Part shown: one piece after another, positions 16,637 to 26,702 of the stretch | Position numbering within the stretch: the stretch's first letter is position 1 | How the letters are laid out: each line of letters begins with the position of its first letter | The notes under the pieces: model-generated | Told to the model about the DNA's origin: nothing | The model's database searches: none | What the model saw: the letters and a program-made list of their open reading frames with translations, nothing else | Assembly: GCA_964641715.1 (NCBI GenBank) | Contig: CAZXMB010000004.1 | Coordinates: 1 to 35,132 of the forward strand | From: CAZXMB01 sp964641715 | GTDB taxonomy: Bacteria > Desulfobacterota > BSN033 > UBA1163 | DNA length: 35,132 nucleotides | Direction: 5' to 3' | Translations under genes and position numbers: made by a program

Positions 16637-17890
16637 CTACTGATTCATCGAATCAAGAAATTCCCGATTGTTCTTGGTCGCATGCATCTTCTCAAGGAGA
16701 AACTCCATGCTCTCCACGGTATTCATCGGTTGAAGCACCTTTCTCAGAAGCCAGATTCGGTTCAGGTCATTGGGATCCAGGAGGAGCTCCTCCTTCCGGG
16801 TGCCGGAGCGCTGAATATCGATCGAAGGAAAAACCCTCCGGTCCACCAGACGTCGGTCCAGGTGGATCTCCATATTTCCGGTTCCCTTGAACTCTTCAAA
16901 GATGACCTCATCCATTCGACTTCCCGTATCGATCAGGGCTGTCCCCATGATGGTCAGGCTACCTCCCTCTTCGATGTCTCTCGCCGCACCAAAAAACCTT
17001 TTGGGCTTCTGCAGGGCATTCGCATCGATTCCGCCGGAGAGGACTTTCCCGCTGGGCGGGATGACCGCATTGTAGGCCCTGGCCAGCCGGGTAATACTGT
17101 CTAACAAGATGACCACATCTCTCTGATGTTCGACCAATCGCTTCGCCTTTTCAATCACCATCTCTGCCACCTGCACATGCCGTTGAGCCGGTTCGTCAAA
17201 GGTGGAGCTGATCACTTCGGCATCGACAGAGCGTTCCATATCCGTCACCTCTTCTGGACGTTCATCGATGAGGAGGACGATCAGGGTAATCTCCTTATGG
17301 TTCTTCGTGATGCTGTGGGCAATGGTCTGAAGGAGCATGGTCTTCCCGGTACGGGGTGCGGCAACGATGAGGCCCCGTTGCCCCTTCCCGATGGGTGTGA
17401 GCAGATCCATCACCCGGGCGGAGTAATTTTGTAAATCTCCATCCAATTCCAGGCGAATCCTTTCTTGGGGATATAGGGGAGTAAGGTTATCGAAGAGAAT
17501 TTTATCCCGCGCCACCTCCGGGTCCTCATAATTGACCATTTCGACCTTCAGCATGGCAAAGTATCGCTCTGTATCCTTGGGCGGCCGAATCTGGCCCGAG
17601 ACCGTGTCGCCGGTCCGAAGATTGAATCGGCGAATCTGTGAGGGGGAGATGTAGATGTCATCAGGCCCGGGCAGATAGTTATAGTCGGGTGCCCTAAGAA
17701 ATCCGAACCCATCGGGCAAAATTTCAAGAACCCCTTCTCCAAAAATGAGACCGTTCTTCTCCGTCTGGGCCTGGAGAATAGCGAAGATGAGGTCTTGTTT
17801 TCTCAGGCCGCTTGCCCCTTCAACATTAAGCTCTTTGGCAATTTTGTTCAGTTCATTAATCTTTTTCTTCTTCAAATCCTTAATATTCAT
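16637..17890 (-). CDS. rho: Transcription termination factor Rho
   Basis: A 417-aa hexameric RNA-dependent ATPase that ends transcripts. Domains in order: N-terminal helical domain (LKKKKINELNKIAKEL), cold-shock-like RNA-binding domain (GVLEILPDGFGFLRAPDYNYLPGPDDIYIS), and RecA-type ATPase with Walker A GLIVAAPRTGKTMLLQ, VLLIDERPEEVTDM, Walker B DVVILLDSITRLARAYN and the secondary RNA-binding loop region SGGIDANALQKPKRFFGAAR. Length and motifs are standard. GGAG precedes ATG 17890. gyrB lies 57 bp upstream and rpmE follows. Confidence 0.97.
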   Translation of the reverse strand: MNIKDLKKKKINELNKIAKELNVEGASGLRKQDLIFAILQAQTEKNGLIFGEGVLEILPDGFGFLRAPDYNYLPGPDDIYISPSQIRRFNLRTGDTVSGQIRPPKDTERYFAMLKVEMVNYEDPEVARDKILFDNLTPLYPQERIRLELDGDLQNYSARVMDLLTPIGKGQRGLIVAAPRTGKTMLLQTIAHSITKNHKEITLIVLLIDERPEEVTDMERSVDAEVISSTFDEPAQRHVQVAEMVIEKAKRLVEHQRDVVILLDSITRLARAYNAVIPPSGKVLSGGIDANALQKPKRFFGAARDIEEGGSLTIMGTALIDTGSRMDEVIFEEFKGTGNMEIHLDRRLVDRRVFPSIDIQRSGTRKEELLLDPNDLNRIWLLRKVLQPMNTVESMEFLLEKMHATKNNREFLDSMNQ

Positions 17891-17947
17891 CTCTCTCCTT
17901 TATCCTCCTTGATTGCCCTCCTCCGGTACCCAGCGTTCTGGAGAATT

Positions 17948-20347
<2,400 letters not shown>

Positions 20348-20433
20348 TCAATCTCCTTAAATCACTGTTTATTGTGGGTTGTTCTTAGTCTGTGGCAGAC
20401 CGAAAATAACTGATCTGTGGTTTCTGATCTATC

Positions 20434-21564
20434 TCAAATCCTCATGGGCATGACAATGCAGATTTGATCCGTAGGGGTTTTTAAACTGTCCGGTTTCATC
20501 ATACAGGGACTGCCTTCATCTTTTAATTCCATAATCACAAAGGACGTATCCATCACTTGAAGTGCTTCAAGGAGATATTTTGCATTAAACCCGATCTCCA
20601 AAGGAGGCCCATCATAAAGAACATCCACCTCTTCCTTAGCGTCCCCAAAATCCTGATGATAGGAGGAAAGCTCCATGAGATTCTGTCTCAGAGAAACCTT
20701 GACCCCTTCCACCCTTTCGCTGGCCATCGTGGCCACCCTTCTCAAACATGCATAAATCTTATCTTTTTCCATCTTAACAACCTTATCATTTCCTTTTGGA
20801 ATAACCTGTTCATATTCCGGAAATTCACCATCAATGAGGCGAATCGCAATCAAGGAGGGCCCCATCTTGAAGAACCCATGGGTTTGATCAAAATAAATTC
20901 CGACCTCCTCCACCTCGGTCTTATCCCCTAATACCTTTTTAATCTCTAAGACCCCTTTTTTGGGAAGGATAACCCCTTTTTCTATCCCTTTGACCGATTG
21001 GCCCTCCCGATCAATCAGAGAGAGACGATGTCCATCAGTGGCCACCAATCTTAACCCTTCCTTCCCTGCCATTATTTGCTGAGTGAAGAGTATACCGTTA
21101 AGATGGTAACGGGACTCCTCATTGGAGGCAGCGAATACGGTCTTATCAATCATCTCTTTAATCACAGTGGTGGATATTGGAGAGAATAATTTTTCCTGGA
21201 AGGTGGGCAGGTTGGGAAATTCCTCGGGATCCAATCCGGCAATATTGAAGATGGATCTTTCACACTGAAGTGTAATCCAGTGATTCTCTTTTTTCTGAAT
21301 CCGGATGGTTTGCTCCGGTAATTCCTTTACAATTTCGTAAAGCTTTTTAGCGGAGATGGAGGCTTTTCCCTCTTCCTCAGCGTTTACTGTGAGCTCCTCC
21401 CTTATCCCTGTTTCAAGGTCAGTCCCTGTAAGGTAGAGTGAATTTTTTCCCCACTCCATATAGAGATGGGAAAGAATGGGAAGGGTAGTTCTTCTTCCGG
21501 CAATGCTCTGCATTAAACCAAGACCCTTTAAAAAATCTTTTTTATCGATTTCAAAAGATGGCAT
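20434..21564 (-). CDS. dnaN: DNA polymerase III beta subunit (sliding clamp)
   Basis: A 376-aa clamp with the three repeated clamp folds expected: LPILSHLYME and LTGTDLETGIRE in domain 1, TVFAASNEESRYHLNGILF and LVATDGHRLSL in domain 2, and the C-terminal DPLE-type stretch ending IVMPMRI in domain 3. The length is typical. A strong AGGAGG precedes the ATG. It follows dnaA with a 214-bp spacer that holds DnaA-box-like sites. Confidence 0.97.
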   Translation of the reverse strand: MPSFEIDKKDFLKGLGLMQSIAGRRTTLPILSHLYMEWGKNSLYLTGTDLETGIREELTVNAEEEGKASISAKKLYEIVKELPEQTIRIQKKENHWITLQCERSIFNIAGLDPEEFPNLPTFQEKLFSPISTTVIKEMIDKTVFAASNEESRYHLNGILFTQQIMAGKEGLRLVATDGHRLSLIDREGQSVKGIEKGVILPKKGVLEIKKVLGDKTEVEEVGIYFDQTHGFFKMGPSLIAIRLIDGEFPEYEQVIPKGNDKVVKMEKDKIYACLRRVATMASERVEGVKVSLRQNLMELSSYHQDFGDAKEEVDVLYDGPPLEIGFNAKYLLEALQVMDTSFVIMELKDEGSPCMMKPDSLKTPTDQICIVMPMRI

Positions 21565-21670
21565 ATTCCCCTCCTAAATATTATTTCTATCTTTTTATTT
21601 CGTCATCTTATTCTATTCCTGTGGAATGGAATAAAAATGACTTAACTCCAATGTAAAAAAGAGATTTTAA

Positions 21671-21769
21671 TGTGGAAATAAATTTAAAAATTTAAGCAAA
21701 ATTTCACCCTTCTTATAAAATCCACTTTTTCATCCTTTTCTTCACATCCATTTCAATCAGTTTTGCACA
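21671..21769. promoter_or_regulatory. DnaA-box cluster between dnaA and dnaN
   Basis: Sites compared by eye with TTWTNCACA: TTTTGCACA at 21761-21769 (full match), TTCTTCACA at 21738-21746 (one mismatch), and ATTTCCACA on the minus strand at 21679-21671 (one mismatch). The spacer is AT-rich. With the cluster upstream of dnaA this suggests a bipartite origin as in Bacillus. Confidence 0.45.
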
Positions 21770-21778
21770 ATTCATTAT

Positions 21779-23107
21779 TTAAGATTTAATACGACTCTGT
21801 AAATTTTCTATCATCTCTTTAAAGGAAGGCTCCTGAGACATTCTCTCTTCCACTTTTTTAATGGAATGTAGAACGGTGGAATGATCTTTTCCTCCGAATT
21901 TTTCTCCAATTTCGATCAAAGAGGAAGGAGTGAGTTTACGGGAGAGATACATGGCGATCTGCCGAGGAATCACATACCCCTTATTCTTTCTTTTTACCTT
22001 AAAATCGGCCATTTTGATATTAAAATAGTTTGCCACCACTTTTTGAACCAGATCGGTAGAGATGAGCTCTTCCTTCGGTTTAATAATATTTTTTAATACC
22101 TCCTTGGCTAATGAAAGATCTATGGGAGTTCGGGTGAGGGATGAAAAAGCTCCGATTCGAATCAGACATCCCTCCAGCATTCTAATGTTGGAATCGATTT
22201 GTGATGCAAGATAAAAGGCCACATCGTTCGGAATTTCAAATTTTTCATTTTCTGCTTTTTTTCTTAGAATGGCCACTTTGGTCTCGATATCAGGAGGTTG
22301 AATATCTGCAATCAGCCCCCATTCAAAACGGGATCGTAACCTTTCTTCAAAATGGGGAATGTCCTTTGGGAATTTATCACTGGTGACCACGATCTGTTTT
22401 CTCCCTTCATAGAGGGAGTTAAAGGTATGGAAGAACTCCGCCTGGGTTCTTTCCTTTCCTGCGATGAACTGAATGTCGTCGATCAGAAGGATATCCATCC
22501 TTCTAAATTTGTTTCGAAAATCATCCATTTTATCGAACCGGATGCAGTTGATCAATTCATTTGTAAACTCCTCTGCAGAGAGATAGCAGATTTTCTTAAT
22601 ATCGGGAAGAATGCGGTTCTGAAGGATATGGTTTCCAATGGCATGGAGGAGATGGGTCTTTCCCAGCCCCACTCCTCCATAAATAAACAATGGATTATAA
22701 TTCTTTGCGGGTAAATTGGCCACCGCCAGGCAGGCCGCATTGGCAAATTGGTTACTTGCACCCACCACGAAATTATCGAATGAATATTTGGGATTGAATT
22801 TGGGCGGGGCAGGAGGTGCAACCGGAGCCTGGAGAGGTAAAGAGGCAGGGCCCTTCTCATTTAAATTCTCATTCCGAATTTTAAATTGAAGATGGCAGGG
22901 CTTTTGAGTCAAAAGGGCAAAGGTCTCTTTGATCGGCAGAGAGTAGTGCTCGATGACCCACTCTTTATAGAAACGGTTCGGGACCTCTAACTCCACACTC
23001 CCCTCTTCCATTGAGATAAATTGAATGGGTTTAATCCAGATATCAAAATTCTGGGGGCCGATTCTCTCCTTTAAAGAATCGGCTACTTTAGACCACAAAT
23101 CTTCCAT
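21779..23107 (-). CDS. dnaA: Chromosomal replication initiator DnaA
   Basis: A 442-aa AAA+ initiator that binds DnaA boxes and opens oriC. Domain I: MEDLWSKVADSLKERIGPQNFDIW. A Pro/Ala-rich linker follows (residues about 95-110). Domain III: YSFDNFVVGASNQFA, Walker A GGVGLGKTHLLHAIGN, Walker B ILLIDDIQFI and the arginine-finger region RLRSRFEWG. Domain IV: the signature GGKDHSTVLHSIKK. A GTG start at 23125 is possible, but ATG 23107 matches the family N-terminus and has AAGGT upstream. It sits between gyrA and dnaN. Confidence 0.97.
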   Translation of the reverse strand: MEDLWSKVADSLKERIGPQNFDIWIKPIQFISMEEGSVELEVPNRFYKEWVIEHYSLPIKETFALLTQKPCHLQFKIRNENLNEKGPASLPLQAPVAPPAPPKFNPKYSFDNFVVGASNQFANAACLAVANLPAKNYNPLFIYGGVGLGKTHLLHAIGNHILQNRILPDIKKICYLSAEEFTNELINCIRFDKMDDFRNKFRRMDILLIDDIQFIAGKERTQAEFFHTFNSLYEGRKQIVVTSDKFPKDIPHFEERLRSRFEWGLIADIQPPDIETKVAILRKKAENEKFEIPNDVAFYLASQIDSNIRMLEGCLIRIGAFSSLTRTPIDLSLAKEVLKNIIKPKEELISTDLVQKVVANYFNIKMADFKVKRKNKGYVIPRQIAMYLSRKLTPSSLIEIGEKFGGKDHSTVLHSIKKVEERMSQEPSFKEMIENLQSRIKS

Positions 23108-23212
23108 TGAATTGACCTTGAACACATGGAGTGTCGCATGAAGGTAATATATGGGATGGGCAGAAAAAGGCCCAAATAGAAAGAATCAGCATTTTCAAAA
23201 ACTTACCAGTCT

Positions 23213-23299
23213 CTTTTCACATGGTTTCCACAATTGTGGAAAAATGAAATTAAAAAGAAAGTGGGGAAAAATTTGAGGATTATATACGCATTATCAACA
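23213..23299. promoter_or_regulatory. Probable oriC/dnaA control region with DnaA boxes
   Basis: Within about 90 bp of the gyrA-dnaA spacer: CTTTTCACA (23213-23221), GTTTCCACA (23224-23232), minus-strand TTTTCCACA (23243-23235, full match to TTWTNCACA) and TTATCAACA (23291-23299). The middle two form the 18-bp palindrome TTTCCACAATTGTGGAAA (23225-23242). An AT-rich stretch at 23241-23350 could be the unwinding element. Confidence 0.55.
23279..23284 (-). promoter_or_regulatory. Candidate -10 box of dnaA
   Basis: A perfect TATAAT on the minus strand, about 170 bp before the dnaA ATG. No good -35 hexamer is found at 16-18 bp (TTGATA occurs at 22 bp), so this is tentative. Confidence 0.3.
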
Positions 23300-23381
23300 A
23301 ATAATTTATCAATAACTCTTATTTAATAAAATTTCAAGTATTTTTTTTAAGATTTTTCCTGCTCCTTTGAATGAATTTGCC

Positions 23382-25808
23382 TCACTCCTTTTCTGCCATC
23401 TTGGCCACGGCAACGACCTTCTCCCCGTCTTCGAGAGTGATCAACCTGACCCCCTGGGTACTTCTTCCCTGGATCGGGATATCGGCTGTTCGCAAACGAA
23501 TAATCTTTCCTTTGTTGGAGATCACCATCAACTCATCCTCATCCGTGACGGTTTTGATCCCCACTACATCTCCGGTCTTCTTTGTCCTCTTCACCGTAAA
23601 GATGCCCGCCCCTCCCCTATTCTGGATCCTATAATCGGAGGCCCGGGATCGTTTTCCATAACCATTTTCTGTAACGGTCAGGATCGAAGTGTTTGGGATC
23701 ACCACCTCCATCCCCACCACCTCGTCTCCCTTAGATAAACGGATACCCCGAATACCTCGAGCGGTACGACCCATCTCCCTGATCTGGCTTTCCGGAAAAT
23801 GGATGGCCTTCCCTAATTTCGTACCAATGAAGAGATGACGCTCCCCGTCGGTCAGTTTCGTAGAGATGAGCTCATCCCCTTCATCAAGGTGGGTGGCAAT
23901 AATCCCTCCCGCTCGGGGATAGCTATAGGCCTCAAGGGCTGTCTTCTTGATGACGCCATTCTTGGTCATAAAATTGATAAACTTCCCGGGCGCAAAATCC
24001 TTCAGGGAGAGAATGGTGGTTACCTTTTCTTGAGGACTCAGGTTAAGGAGATTGACGATGGCCTTGCCCCGTGTCATACGGCCGGCCTGCGGAATCTCAT
24101 GGACCCTCTTCCAGTGGATCTTTCCTGCATCCGTGAAGAAGAGAAGGTAATCGTGGGTGGAGGCGATGAAGAGGTCTTCTACAAAATCCTCCTCTTTCAC
24201 ATTAATCCCCACTTTCCCCTTCCCCCCGCGATGTTGACTTCGGTAGAGGCTGATGGGATTTCTCTTGATATATCCTGTGTGAGTGATGGTGACCACCATA
24301 TCTTCTTCAGCAATCAGGTCTTCGATCTTGATCTCAGGAGCGACCTCCACAATTTCAGTATGTCTCTCATTTCCATAGGTGTCGCGGATGGAGAGAAGTT
24401 CCTCTTTGATCACATTGAGGATCAATTGTTCACTGGAGAGGATGGCCTTGAGCCGATGTATCAACTTAATGGTCTCCTCATACTCCTCGATGATTTTCCG
24501 CTGCTCGAGATTGGTAAGGCGCTGGAGTCTCATGTCAAGAATGGCCTGGGCCTGCTCTTCGGACAGTGAAAATCGATCCATCAAGCGATCTTTTGCCTCT
24601 TTGGGAGTTTTGGAGGCCTTGATGGTGGCGATGATGGCATCGATCTGATCGATGGCCTTTTTCAGGCCCTCCAGGATATGAGCCCTTGCCTCCGCCCGTT
24701 TAAGATCAAAAATCGATCTCCGGGTGACGACCTCGATACGGTGCTGGAGGAAGAGATTGAGGATCTCTTTGAGAGTGAGGAGCTTTGGTTGATTCTGATG
24801 GATGGCCAGAAGGATGACCCCGAAGGAGGTTTGCATCTGTGTATTCTTGTAAAGCTGATTGAGGATGACTTCGGGGACTTCATTTTTTTTCAGCTCAATC
24901 ACAACCCTCATCCCCTCCCGGTCTGATTCATCACGGACATTGGCGATCCCCTCAATCGTCTTCTCTTGGACGAGCTCAACGATTCTTTCGATCAATTTGG
25001 CCTTATTGGTTTGATAGGGAAGCTCTGTGATGACGATGCTCTCTCGTTCCCCTTTCTTGTCACGCTCAATCATCGCCCTCGCCCGTAGCTGGATGATGCC
25101 CTTCCCTGTTTCATAAGCTGATTTGATCCCCTCTTTCCCGTAAATGAACCCGCCTGTGGGGAAATCAGGCCCCGGGATATGTGTCATCAGTTCGTCAATG
25201 GTGATATCCGGATGGTCAATCAGGGCCTCAAGCGCATTGATCGTCTCAACAAGATTGTGAGGGGGAATGTTCGTTGCCATTCCAACAGCGATTCCGGAAG
25301 AACCGTTAACGAAGAGATTTGGGAACTTTGCAGGAAGCAAGGAAGGTTCTAACAGGGATTCATCATAGTTGGGGACGAAGTCCACCGTCTCTTTGTCAAT
25401 ATCCGCCAGGAGCTCACTCGAGAGTTTGGCCATGCGGATTTCGGTATATCGCATGGCTGCGGCGGGATCCCCATCAACAGAGCCGAAATTCCCCTGACCG
25501 TCAATCAAGGGATAACGGAGGGAGAAGTCCTGGGCCATTCGCACGATGGAATCGTAGACAGCCATGTCCCCATGGGGATGATATTTACCAATCACATCGC
25601 CAACAATTCGGGCTGATTTTTTATAAGGTTTATCCCAGTCATTATTCAGTTCATTCATGGCATAAAGGATACGTCGATGCACGGGTTTGAGACCGTCCCT
25701 CACGTCTGGAAGGGCACGGCCAATGATGACGCTCATGGCGTAATCCACATACGATTTCTTCATTTCATCTTCAATATGGACTGGAATGGGGACCTGGATT
25801 TCGTTCAT
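23382..25808 (-). CDS. gyrA: DNA gyrase subunit A
   Basis: An 808-aa breakage-reunion subunit. Visible: SYVDYAMSVIIGRALPDVRDGLKPVHRRI, the quinolone region KYHPHGDMAVYDSIVRMAQ, the active-site Tyr121 in AAAMRYTE, and the GyrA box QHRGGKG in the C-terminal beta-pinwheel, which marks gyrase rather than topoisomerase IV. ATG 25808 with GAGGT at 4 nt is chosen over an upstream TTG at 25832. Residue 82 (E. coli Ser83) is Met, while the Asp of Asp87 is kept. It lies upstream of dnaA on the same strand and is divergent from rpmH. Confidence 0.97.
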   Translation of the reverse strand: MNEIQVPIPVHIEDEMKKSYVDYAMSVIIGRALPDVRDGLKPVHRRILYAMNELNNDWDKPYKKSARIVGDVIGKYHPHGDMAVYDSIVRMAQDFSLRYPLIDGQGNFGSVDGDPAAAMRYTEIRMAKLSSELLADIDKETVDFVPNYDESLLEPSLLPAKFPNLFVNGSSGIAVGMATNIPPHNLVETINALEALIDHPDITIDELMTHIPGPDFPTGGFIYGKEGIKSAYETGKGIIQLRARAMIERDKKGERESIVITELPYQTNKAKLIERIVELVQEKTIEGIANVRDESDREGMRVVIELKKNEVPEVILNQLYKNTQMQTSFGVILLAIHQNQPKLLTLKEILNLFLQHRIEVVTRRSIFDLKRAEARAHILEGLKKAIDQIDAIIATIKASKTPKEAKDRLMDRFSLSEEQAQAILDMRLQRLTNLEQRKIIEEYEETIKLIHRLKAILSSEQLILNVIKEELLSIRDTYGNERHTEIVEVAPEIKIEDLIAEEDMVVTITHTGYIKRNPISLYRSQHRGGKGKVGINVKEEDFVEDLFIASTHDYLLFFTDAGKIHWKRVHEIPQAGRMTRGKAIVNLLNLSPQEKVTTILSLKDFAPGKFINFMTKNGVIKKTALEAYSYPRAGGIIATHLDEGDELISTKLTDGERHLFIGTKLGKAIHFPESQIREMGRTARGIRGIRLSKGDEVVGMEVVIPNTSILTVTENGYGKRSRASDYRIQNRGGAGIFTVKRTKKTGDVVGIKTVTDEDELMVISNKGKIIRLRTADIPIQGRSTQGVRLITLEDGEKVVAVAKMAEKE

Positions 25809-25863
25809 GGGGACCTCAAAAAATGAATACAATTTATTGAGAAACTTAATATAAAAGTATCTT

Positions 25864-25900
25864 ACCTGTCAACAGGTTTCTGACCTGTCTTGACAACAGG
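25864..25900. promoter_or_regulatory. Tandem ACCTGT/ACAGGT dyads between gyrA and rpmH
   Basis: ACCTGT-CA-ACAGGT (25864-25877) is followed by CCTGT-7nt-ACAGG (25884-25900). A minus-strand TTGACA (25872-25867, toward gyrA) and a plus-strand TTGACA (25890-25895, toward rpmH) lie inside the dyads. -10 boxes are weak on both sides (GTTAAT at 25912-25917 for rpmH). This is consistent with a divergent, jointly controlled promoter region. Confidence 0.4.
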
Positions 25901-25970
25901 GATAAAATATGGTTAATAATAAAAGTTTAATTATTTCAAAAAAATAAGAGATTCCGACAAGAGGTTTTCT

Positions 25971-26105
25971 ATGAAGAGAACTTACCAGCCCAGTACGATC
26001 CGAAGGAAGAGGACCCATGGTTTTTTAAAAAAGAAAAGGACCAAAGCCGGCAGAAATGTTCTAAAACGGAGGAGGGCAAAAGGCAGGAAAAGGCTAACGG
26101 TTTAA
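25971..26105 (+). CDS. rpmH: 50S ribosomal protein bL34
   Basis: A 44-aa, very basic protein beginning MKRTYQPSTIRRKRTHGF and ending in an Arg/Lys-rich tail (GRKRLTV), the full family pattern. GAGG lies 6 nt before the ATG. It is the first gene of the plus-strand cluster rpmH-rnpA-yidD-yidC-jag-mnmE next to the origin. Confidence 0.96.
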   Translation: MKRTYQPSTIRRKRTHGFLKKKRTKAGRNVLKRRRAKGRKRLTV

Positions 26106-26441
26106 GTGAAAGGAGCGTTCGGATTTAGAAAAGAGGAACGGATCATCCATCCTCAGGATTTCAGAAGGGTGATGAGGTCAGGTAAAAAAGTGACCTCTAA
26201 GAGCTTCATCCTCTTTTTCCAGGATAATGGGAAGGGTTTTCATCGATTAGGAATTGTCTTAAGAAAGGAAGTGGGTCAGGCCACTCTTCGAAATAGAATC
26301 AGGAGATACATTAGAGAATTCTTTCGACTCCACAAACATCTGATCAGGGGATCCCTGGATTTGGTCATTCTTGTGAAAAAAGGACCTTTACCAAACCGCT
26401 ACAGGGAGGCTGAAGAGGAATTAAGGCGGGCATTGACATGA
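26106..26441 (+). CDS. rnpA: Ribonuclease P protein component
   Basis: A 111-aa protein subunit that assists the catalytic RNA in maturing tRNA 5' ends. The RNR signature is visible (RNRIRRYIREFFR), with FRKEERI and RLGIVLRKEVGQA upstream. The GTG start directly abuts the rpmH stop codon, so translation is coupled. yidD overlaps its end by 4 bp. Confidence 0.93.
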   Translation: MKGAFGFRKEERIIHPQDFRRVMRSGKKVTSKSFILFFQDNGKGFHRLGIVLRKEVGQATLRNRIRRYIREFFRLHKHLIRGSLDLVILVKKGPLPNRYREAEEELRRALT

Positions 26442-26677
26442 GAGAGTTTTTAAAGGGCATCATCATCGCCCTCATTCATCTTTATCAGCATTCTGTTTCA
26501 CTCCTTCTTGGACCCTGCTGTCGTTTTACCCCTTCCTGTTCTGCCTATGCATTGGAGTCTATCCGGCGATATGGAGTGGCAATGGGGATTTGGCTTGGCT
26601 TAAAAAGGGTCCTAAAATGCCATCCCCTCTATCCGGGTGGTTATGATCCGGTCCCAGACCTATCGAAAAAGATATAA
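26438..26677 (+). CDS. yidD: Membrane protein insertion efficiency factor YidD
   Basis: A 79-aa protein with the family core LGPCCRFTPSCSAYALESIRRYG and CHPLYPGGYDPVP, and an N-terminal amphipathic or hydrophobic segment. It helps YidC-dependent insertion at the inner membrane. Its ATG overlaps the rnpA stop (ATGA) and yidC follows 25 bp later. Confidence 0.95.
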   Translation: MREFLKGIIIALIHLYQHSVSLLLGPCCRFTPSCSAYALESIRRYGVAMGIWLGLKRVLKCHPLYPGGYDPVPDLSKKI

Positions 26678-26702
26678 AAAGGAAACTTAAAGAAGAGGAT
26701 AT

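Noticed and set aside
21565..21670. dnaN promoter (TTTACA with TTTATT)
   Set aside because: Hexamers match the consensus poorly in an AT-rich spacer, where such matches are expected by chance.
23835..24569. 244-codon open frame antisense to gyrA
   Set aside because: It lies wholly opposite a clear gyrA and has no recognisable motif; long antisense frames are common in biased codon use.
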